Positions 58,441 through 64,000 of a stretch of 64,000 nt of DNA are shown here, piece by piece. The translations under genes were made by a program, and so were the position numbers. The notes below the pieces were generated by a model. It was given only the letters and a program-made list of their open reading frames with translations. It was not told the DNA's origin and did no database searches. Source of the stretch: Nonomuraea gerenzanensis. GTDB lineage: Bacteria; Actinomycetota; Actinomycetes; Streptosporangiales; Streptosporangiaceae. Every line of letters begins with the position of its first letter. Position 1 is the stretch's first letter. The DNA lies in the NCBI RefSeq assembly GCF_020215645.1, contig NZ_CP084058.1, positions 5,270,001 to 5,334,000 of the forward strand, written 5' to 3'.

Positions 58441-60834
58441 GTGACTGGATGGGGCAGGAGCAGACGACGACGGGGCGAAGCCGTGGACGAAGGAGGAGAG
58501 CCGCGGGGACCGGCCGGCGTCAGGCGGCTGAAGCTGCGTACCGTGCTGCTCATCATCGTGCTGGTGCCCAGCCTGACCTTCACCCCGCTGCTGGCCTCGG
58601 GCATGAACCAGCTGTTCAGCCAGTGGCGGGCGGAGCAGGTCCAGATGGACCTGGCCACCTCGCTCGTCGGCAAGCCGGCGTCCGAGCTGTTCTTCACCCT
58701 GAACACCGAGCGCAGGCTCACCGCGGAGCTGCAGGCCGGCCTGCGCCGCAGCGCCGCCGACGAGCTGACCACGCAGCGCGCGGCCACCGACCGGGCGATC
58801 AAGGCCTTCCTGCCGCTGGCGGACCTGGACACCGCCGACGGGCCCGAAGGGCTCACCGCCGCCATCACCCGCACCACGGGCAGCCTCGGCCGCCTGGCCG
58901 AGCAGCGCCGCGCGGTGGACGCCGGATGGGCTGCCGCGCAGAGGTCGTACGACTACTACAGCGGCGTCATCGAGTCGGCCATCGGCGTGCTGACCGTGCT
59001 CAGCCAGACCGACGAGGGCGAGGTCAACAACAAGGCGCGGCTGCTGGTGGACCTCTTCTGGATCGTCGACACCTTCGGCCGCGAGGACGCCCTGCTGGCC
59101 CGCGGCTGGGAGAGCAAGCGCCTGACGACGGAGGAGTACCGCCTGGTCAGCGGCGCGATCGGAGCCAGGAGGCACCTCCTGCAGAGCCGGGTGCTGCCGA
59201 ACCTGACGGGCAACGAGACCCGGTACGCGGGGCTGATGAACAGCCAGGCGTGGCAGACTCTGACCGTCCTGGAGGGCCAGTTCGTCACGCCCGCCGGCAG
59301 CGGCGTGGCCGGGCAGGTGACCCTGCGCGGCAACCGGTCGATGTGGCGCTCCTCGGCGGACGCGGTCACCCAGCAGGTGGTGGAGCTGCTGCGGCTGCGC
59401 CTGGCCAACGTCACCGCGATCGGCTACGGCCACGCCGACATGATCTTCACCGTCTTCGTCAGCATCAGCAGCGTCGGCCTGCTCGCGCTGGGCCTGGTCA
59501 TCTTCACCAGCTGGCGGCTGACCAGGACCCTGCGCCGGCGCATCGACCACCTGCGCCAGGACGCCCACGAGCTGCAGGAGCGGCTGCCCGACGTGGTCGC
59601 CAGGCTGGAACGCGGCCAGGACGTGGACGTGGACGCCGAAGCCCACATGATCGAGCCCACCCAGGACGAGCTCGGCGAGCTGGGGCACGCGCTCAACCTG
59701 GCCCGCCGCAGCGCCGTGACCACCGCCGTGCGGCAGGCCGAGCAGCATCGCGGCTTCCAGCGCATGCTGCAGCGCATCGCCCGGCGCACGCAGATCCTCA
59801 TCGGCCTGCAGCTGAAGAAGCTGGACGAGCTGGAGCGCAAGCACGAGGACCCCGAGGTGCTGGAGGGCCTGTTCGACCTGGACCACCTGACGGCCCGGCT
59901 GCGCCGCTACGAGGAAAACCTGGTGATTCTCGGCGGCGGTCAGCCGCAGCGGCGCTGGCGCAGGCCCGTACCGCTGCTCGACGTGCTGCGTGCCGCCCAG
60001 GGCGAGGTGCAGGACTACCGGCGGATCTCGATCGACGTCGAGGGCACGCCGTGGGTGGCGGCGCGCGCCGTCGGCCCGCTGGTCCACGTCCTGGCGGAGG
60101 TCATGGAGAACGCCACCACCTTCTCCAAGCCGAACACCCCGGTCGAGGTACGGGCGGCGCCCGTCAGCCGGGGCGTGGCCGTGGAGATCGAGGACCGCGG
60201 CCTGGGCATGGAGCCCGAGCAGTACGCCGCGGCCAACGACCTGATGGCCGCACCGCCCGAGCTGGACGTGATGACCCACGCCGAGGACGCGCGGCTGGGC
60301 CTGTACGTGGTCGCGCGGCTGTCGGCGACCCTGGGCCTGCACGTCGAGCTGCGTTCCTCGCCCTACGGCGGCACCCGGGTCATCGTGCTGCTCCCGGAGA
60401 CGATCGTGGTGGAGGCGCCGCCGCCGGACCCCGAGGAGCCGGTCCTCCAGGTCGCGGCGGTCCGGGAGCCCGGCCCCGCGCAGGACGTCCCCCACGAGAA
60501 CGGGCAGTTGCCGGCGCGCTCCAGGGGACGCGCGCTGGCGCAGGTGACGGCCCCGGCCGGCACGCGGGAGCCGGACGACGAGCCGCGGGGCCGCGCGCCG
60601 CTGCCCCAGCGGGTCCGCCAGGCCAGCCTGGCGCCCGAGCTCAGGGTCCCGGCGGAAGCGGAGGAAACGCCCGGACAGGACACCGGGCCGCTTCGTGATC
60701 AACCACGCCGATCCGGTGCCACAATCGGTGCGTTCCAACGGCAGTCCCGCCGGCGCCGGACCGGTGACGACGCCTACCCCACGCCCCCGGACGCGGACCC
60801 CGAGCCCGGTACCCCTACGACGGAAGATCGATGA
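58441..60834 (+). CDS. cvnA: Conservon sensor kinase-like protein with nitrate/nitrite-sensing domain (CvnA)
   Basis: 797 aa from the GTG at 58441, chosen for the GGAGAGGG 8 nt upstream. A membrane helix (TVLLIIVLVPSLTFTPLLASG), an outside helical sensor of the nitrate/nitrite-sensing type (~60-300) and a second helix (IFTVFVSISSVGLLALGLVIF) lead to a HAMP-like linker. The ATPase has N-box AEVMENATTFSKP and G-box DRGLGMEPE, then ARLGLYVVARLSATLG. No conserved phospho-acceptor His motif is obvious, as usual for CvnA. A disordered Pro/Arg-rich tail ends the protein. It probably relays membrane signals to the small G protein CvnD. Confidence 0.92.
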   Translation: MTGWGRSRRRRGEAVDEGGEPRGPAGVRRLKLRTVLLIIVLVPSLTFTPLLASGMNQLFSQWRAEQVQMDLATSLVGKPASELFFTLNTERRLTAELQAGLRRSAADELTTQRAATDRAIKAFLPLADLDTADGPEGLTAAITRTTGSLGRLAEQRRAVDAGWAAAQRSYDYYSGVIESAIGVLTVLSQTDEGEVNNKARLLVDLFWIVDTFGREDALLARGWESKRLTTEEYRLVSGAIGARRHLLQSRVLPNLTGNETRYAGLMNSQAWQTLTVLEGQFVTPAGSGVAGQVTLRGNRSMWRSSADAVTQQVVELLRLRLANVTAIGYGHADMIFTVFVSISSVGLLALGLVIFTSWRLTRTLRRRIDHLRQDAHELQERLPDVVARLERGQDVDVDAEAHMIEPTQDELGELGHALNLARRSAVTTAVRQAEQHRGFQRMLQRIARRTQILIGLQLKKLDELERKHEDPEVLEGLFDLDHLTARLRRYEENLVILGGGQPQRRWRRPVPLLDVLRAAQGEVQDYRRISIDVEGTPWVAARAVGPLVHVLAEVMENATTFSKPNTPVEVRAAPVSRGVAVEIEDRGLGMEPEQYAAANDLMAAPPELDVMTHAEDARLGLYVVARLSATLGLHVELRSSPYGGTRVIVLLPETIVVEAPPPDPEEPVLQVAAVREPGPAQDVPHENGQLPARSRGRALAQVTAPAGTREPDDEPRGRAPLPQRVRQASLAPELRVPAEAEETPGQDTGPLRDQPRRSGATIGAFQRQSRRRRTGDDAYPTPPDADPEPGTPTTEDR

Positions 60835-61265
60835 TGACGCAGCGAACCACCGCCACCAACGCAGACCTGGACTGGCTCCTGGACCGCCTGGTCAATGAGG
60901 TCGCCGGCACCCGGCACGCCATCGTGCTGTCCGACGACGGCCTCGTGCTCAGCCGGTCGCGGACCATCGAACGCGCCGACGCCGAACGCCTGGCCGCGAT
61001 CGCCACCGGCCAGCAGAGCCTGGCCCGCGGCGCCGGGGCGCTGTTCGGCGGCGGGCCCGTCCAGCAGGTCATCGTCGAGCTGGCCGAGCTGTGGCTGTTC
61101 ATCACCGCGGCGGGCCGCGGCACCCACCTGGCCGTCGTCGCCTCCCAGGAGGTGGACGCCGAGGTGATGAGCGAGGCGATGCACACCCTGATCCAGCAGG
61201 TCGGCCAGAAGCTGGGGACCGGCGCGCGCACCCCGGTGACCAGTGAGCCGGGGAGATCAGGATGA
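60831..61265 (+). CDS. cvnB: Roadblock/LC7 domain protein (CvnB)
   Basis: 144 aa; start overlaps the cvnA stop (ATGA). LDWLLDRLVNEVAGTRHAIV, LSDDGLVLSRSRTIERADAE and GTHLAVVASQEVDAEVM form the roadblock fold. In conservons this protein contacts the G protein and the kinase. Confidence 0.95.
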   Translation: MMTQRTTATNADLDWLLDRLVNEVAGTRHAIVLSDDGLVLSRSRTIERADAERLAAIATGQQSLARGAGALFGGGPVQQVIVELAELWLFITAAGRGTHLAVVASQEVDAEVMSEAMHTLIQQVGQKLGTGARTPVTSEPGRSG

Positions 61266-61654
61266 AACACTGGACGGAGGACTTCGACGACGACACCGAC
61301 GAGCCCCTGGTCCGTCCCTACACGATCACCGGCGGCCGGACCGCCACCCAGCGCGACGACCTGACGCTGATCACCATGGTGTCGGCCGCGGCGCCCGCTC
61401 CGCCGTCCAGGCGCGAGCTGCGCAAGCTGCAGCCGGAGCACCACACGCTCCTGGACCTGTGCCGGCGGCCACTGGCGGTGGCGGAGCTGGCCTCCGCGCT
61501 GCACCTCCCGGTCTCACTGACCAAGATCCTCATCGAGGACCTCATCGAGGCCGGCCACCTGCGGGCGCAGCCACCGCTGGCCTTCGCCCAGGAGAGCAGG
61601 CTTCCCGACATGACAATCCTGAAGGCGGTACGGGATGGGCTACGCAACCTCTGA
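61262..61654 (+). CDS. cvnC: DUF742 winged-helix protein (CvnC)
   Basis: 130 aa; overlaps cvnB by four bases. LVRPYTITGGRTA and HTLLDLCRRPLAVAELASAL, then LIEDLIEAGHLRAQPP mark DUF742. The third member of every conservon; an adaptor or possible DNA-binding protein. Confidence 0.95.
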   Translation: MKHWTEDFDDDTDEPLVRPYTITGGRTATQRDDLTLITMVSAAAPAPPSRRELRKLQPEHHTLLDLCRRPLAVAELASALHLPVSLTKILIEDLIEAGHLRAQPPLAFAQESRLPDMTILKAVRDGLRNL

Positions 61655-62234
61655 GCACGGGGCGCAGGCTCCCCTGGCAGTCAAGATCCTCATCGCCGGC
61701 GGGTTCGGCGTCGGCAAGACGACGATGGTCGGCTCGGTGAGCGAGGTGCCGCCGCTGCGAACCGAGGAGTACCTGACGCACGCCAGCGTCGGCGTGGACG
61801 ACCTGGAGGGCCTGAGCGGCAAGTCCACCACCACCGTGGCGCTGGACTTCGGCCGCATCACCATCAACGACCAGCTCGTGCTCTACCTGTTCGGCACCCC
61901 GGGGCAGGAGCGCTTCTGGTTCATGTGGAACGACCTGGTCAACGGGGCGCTGGGCGCCGTCGTCCTGGTCGACACCCGCCGGCTGGACGTGAGCTTCGCC
62001 TCCATCGACTTCTTCGAGAACCGCGGCATCCCGTTCGTGGTCGGCGTCAACTGCTTCCACGGGGTCAGGGACCGCACGCCGCAGGAGATCCGCGCGGCGC
62101 TCGACCTCGACCCGCAGGTGCCGCTGGTGCTCTGCGACGCCCGCGACCGGAAGGCGGGACGCGACGTGCTGCTGACGCTGATCGACCATCTGATGGCCGT
62201 CCAGGAGCGGAGCACCCCGCATCCCGTTCCGTGA
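61635..62234 (+). CDS. cvnD: Ras-like GTPase of the conservon (CvnD)
   Basis: 199 aa; overlaps cvnC by 20 bp. G1 loop AGGFGVGKTTMVG, G3 LFGTPGQERF and a G4-like VGVNCF (Asn in place of NKxD), as usual for CvnD/MglA-related GTPases. Together the four genes form a membrane-associated switch comparable to a G-protein-coupled system. Confidence 0.95.
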   Translation: MGYATSEHGAQAPLAVKILIAGGFGVGKTTMVGSVSEVPPLRTEEYLTHASVGVDDLEGLSGKSTTTVALDFGRITINDQLVLYLFGTPGQERFWFMWNDLVNGALGAVVLVDTRRLDVSFASIDFFENRGIPFVVGVNCFHGVRDRTPQEIRAALDLDPQVPLVLCDARDRKAGRDVLLTLIDHLMAVQERSTPHPVP

Positions 62235-62256
62235 CCGGCCGGGGGCGGCGGCGGGT

Positions 62257-63237
62257 TCAGGCGCGGCCGTTGGCCGCGCACCAGCCCGCCCAGGTGGTGG
62301 CACCCTTGCCGAGCTGCTTGTTGTAGAAGGAGGTCCAGGAGTTCTCGCTCGGCCCCGGCGCGGCGGGGGAGGACTTGTAGAGCGGGTGGTCGGCCTCGAT
62401 CTCGGCCCGCAGCCACGGCTCGACGGCGGCGTAGGAGCCCAGCGACCAGCTACGGGCGTGGTAGGTGAGCTGGCCGCGCACCTCCGTCTCCGGCAGGCAC
62501 ATGAACGGCGCCCACGGGCTGGTCCGCGCCCAGCTGATCTTCGTCTTCATCGCGCCCTCCGGCACGCCCGGCTCGGTGCGGGCCGCCACCTCGCGCTGGT
62601 CGACGGAGAAGTCGAACATCTCCTGCGCGGCGTAGACGCCGCCGACCAGGCCGAACTGCTCACCCAGGGTGGTGGCGAAGCTCGTGCGCACGGGGATGTC
62701 GCTGGTCCAGACCGTCTCCTCGTGCAGGCGCTGCAGCGGCGGGCCCGCGTAGGAGGGGGTGATCGTGAACGGGCCGAAGTTCACCGTGTCGTTGTTGATC
62801 GGGATGACCGGGTACGTCTTGCCGTCAATCGGGTTCTTCCACTCGCGCAGGATGCGCTGCGGGTCCGCCGGGTCGGTGTAGAAGACGATCTCGCGCGAGA
62901 GCTGGTAGAGCTGGTTGGTGTCGGGCACCCGGTACAGCCGCCGGATGTTGTAGCCCTCGATGTTGAACAGCTTCTGGCCGTGCCGCATCGCCGGGTCCAG
63001 GCTGTTGCCCTCGATGTTGGCGTACACCGAGCCCGAGATCCGGAACACCATGTCCTTGCCGTCCGGCCGCCCGAAGGTCTGCAGGGACAGCTTCCCGCTG
63101 GTGTCGGTGACCGTCGCGTAGACCGGTCCGGGCGCCGTGGGGCTGACAGCGTCGTCCTGAGCCGCCGCGCCGGGGGCGCCGGTGCTGAGAAGTAAGGCGA
63201 GCGGGGCCAGCAGCCCCGCCAGACGTTTTGTGATCAC
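62257..63237 (-). CDS. Secreted DUF1838 protein
   Basis: 326 aa, GTG start with GGAAGG upstream. A signal peptide (RLAGLLAPLALLLSTGAPGA) precedes the DUF1838 body: KLFNIEGYNIRRLYRVPDTN, REIVFYTDPADPQRILREWK, NPIDGKTYPV and NNDTVNFGPF. The family is found in actinomycetes and alphaproteobacteria and has no established activity. Convergent with cvnD, 22 bp apart. Its 5' flank (63238-63396) holds no gene. Confidence 0.85.
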   Translation of the reverse strand: MITKRLAGLLAPLALLLSTGAPGAAAQDDAVSPTAPGPVYATVTDTSGKLSLQTFGRPDGKDMVFRISGSVYANIEGNSLDPAMRHGQKLFNIEGYNIRRLYRVPDTNQLYQLSREIVFYTDPADPQRILREWKNPIDGKTYPVIPINNDTVNFGPFTITPSYAGPPLQRLHEETVWTSDIPVRTSFATTLGEQFGLVGGVYAAQEMFDFSVDQREVAARTEPGVPEGAMKTKISWARTSPWAPFMCLPETEVRGQLTYHARSWSLGSYAAVEPWLRAEIEADHPLYKSSPAAPGPSENSWTSFYNKQLGKGATTWAGWCAANGRA

Positions 63238-63396
63238 GTACGGCCTTCCGTGCCGATGAGGAACCGAACAGCGCCATATGTGATCATGTCGCCCGAAGGC
63301 TTGTCCACTCCGGGCCCCGCGAACGGCCTGCGCGCCAGAGGACCTGCGGCACCGGGCGACCCGGCGCCGCAGGCCCTCACAGGGCGCCGGCGAGGC

Positions 63397-63735
63397 TCAC
63401 ATCTCCAGCCCGGCCGGATCCATCACCGGCCGCACCTCCACGCCCGCGCCCCGGCCGCGCGCCATGGCGGCGGCCAGCTCCACGGCCCGCTCCCTGCTCT
63501 CGCAGTCGAGCAGGTACTGGCCCGCGACGTGCTGGACGGCCGGCAGGTACGGGCCCTGGCTCACCTCCACCACGCCGTCCCTGACCCGTACGACGGTGCT
63601 GATGGACGGGTCGGCCAGCGCGTGGGCGCCGATCAGCTCGCCCGACCGCCCGGCCAGGGCCAGGATCCGCTCGTGGCCGAGGGCGTCCCCCGGCCCGTCG
63701 GACGCGCTCGCGTAGACGTTCAGCAGAAACTTCAC
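63397..63735 (-). CDS. YCII-related (DGPF) domain protein
   Basis: 112 aa, GTG start overlapping the upstream gene's stop (GTGA). KFLLNVYASASDGPGDALG, GELIGAHALADPSISTVVRV and GPYLPAVQHVAGQYLLDCES have the YCII ferredoxin-like fold with its conserved acidic and His-like positions. Members commonly sit beside sigma-factor genes and may be small lyases or binding proteins. Confidence 0.9.
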   Translation of the reverse strand: MKFLLNVYASASDGPGDALGHERILALAGRSGELIGAHALADPSISTVVRVRDGVVEVSQGPYLPAVQHVAGQYLLDCESRERAVELAAAMARGRGAGVEVRPVMDPAGLEM

Positions 63736-64000
63736 GAGCCGTCGGCCGTGCCCGCGAACACCACCGGCCGCACCTCGATGCCGAGACCCTCCACGCCGGC
63801 GTCGGGGATGAGCGCGGCCAGCTCCAGGGCCCGCTCCCGGCTGTCGCACTCCACCAGATAGTAGCCGCCGAGGAACTCCTTGGCCTCCAGGTACGGTCCG
63901 TCCGTCACGACCGGGACACCACCGCGGACCCGCACCACGGCGCTCTGCCCCGGGTCGGCCAGCGCCGCGGTGCTGATCAGCTCACCGGACTTGGTGATGG
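63732..64000 (-). CDS. YCII-related domain protein, 5' end outside window
   Basis: The frame is open to the right edge: ITKSGELISTAALADPGQSA, VPVVTDGPYLEAKEFLGGYY and LVECDSRERALELAALIPD. It is a paralogue of the following gene; the two are in tandem and translationally coupled. Confidence 0.88.
   Translation of the reverse strand, partial: ITKSGELISTAALADPGQSAVVRVRGGVPVVTDGPYLEAKEFLGGYYLVECDSRERALELAALIPDAGVEGLGIEVRPVVFAGTADGS

Noticed and set aside
58396..60738. A 780-residue minus-strand frame opposite cvnA
   Set aside because: Mirror of a well-supported gene; His/Gln/Arg-rich, no domain. The same applies to long antisense frames at 2547-3860, 5136-6572 and 36733-38796.

Overview
The window is very GC-rich, densely coded DNA with GTG starts, many four-base ATGA/GTGA overlaps and apparently leaderless starts. 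It carries actinomycete hallmarks: a conservon (CvnA-D), an ECF sigma factor with a CU044_5270-type partner, a DUF1838 protein, F420-type oxidoreductases and an IdeR-type iron box. A large filamentous actinomycete chromosome, perhaps Streptosporangiaceae such as Nonomuraea, is the best fit; this is an inference, since no rRNA or tRNA is present. No CRISPR array, integrase or complete transposon was seen.

Layout. 1-8.6 kb: a luciferase-like/FAD-oxidase fusion (cut by the left edge), a P450 with an odd I-helix, a membrane-anchored hydrolase, a methyltransferase, a second FAD oxidase and a secreted family 9 pectate lyase behind an operator-rich region. 8.6-16.5 kb: a GNAT enzyme, a truncated GntR regulator ending in tandem repeats, an acetyltransferase-TetR operon, a NACHT ATPase with a small unknown neighbour, a maltokinase-cap protein and an L,D-transpeptidase. 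16.5-21.1 kb: an ABC exporter/two-component operon and a membrane protein with an 11-residue repeat. 21.4-28.2 kb: catabolic genes under TetR repressors, including a haloalkane dehalogenase, an epoxide hydrolase and two NmrA-like proteins. 28.5-34.5 kb: an APH-like kinase, a giant LuxR-type ATPase without a recognisable HTH, a secreted metalloprotease and a small secreted protein. 34.7-39.5 kb: an IclR regulator, a PLP enzyme, a fragment of a LigB ring-cleavage dioxygenase and a split SsuABC-like importer. 39.6-48.4 kb: an acyl-CoA synthetase, an aldo/keto reductase, the sigma-factor operon, a TetR/quinone-oxidoreductase pair, a flavin reductase, a protein with an anomalous start and a stand-alone CheB methylesterase.

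48.5-49.85 kb is the most striking part: a decayed catecholate-type siderophore locus. A perfect 19-bp iron box overlaps a promoter and is followed by scraps of a DhbA/EntA-like dehydrogenase, an NRPS, an MFS exporter and a probable siderophore-binding protein. Among the wreckage one gene is intact, an MbtH-like protein.

49.9-57.3 kb holds two large paralogous helical-repeat proteins (DUF6493-like) with matching leaderless promoters, on either side of a PQQ-dehydrogenase-like gene broken by an internal deletion. 57.3-64 kb holds a RidA/HxlR divergent pair, the cvnABCD conservon, a DUF1838 protein and two tandem YCII proteins, the second cut by the right edge.

Two themes recur. Short regulators sit next to clear inverted-repeat operators (21.95, 24.2, 45.2, 57.8 kb and others). 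Short tandem repeats begin at or just after stop codons (9.14, 46.15, 52.5, 58.2 kb; a looser case at 22.85 kb), which suggests repeated slippage or duplication at gene 3' ends.
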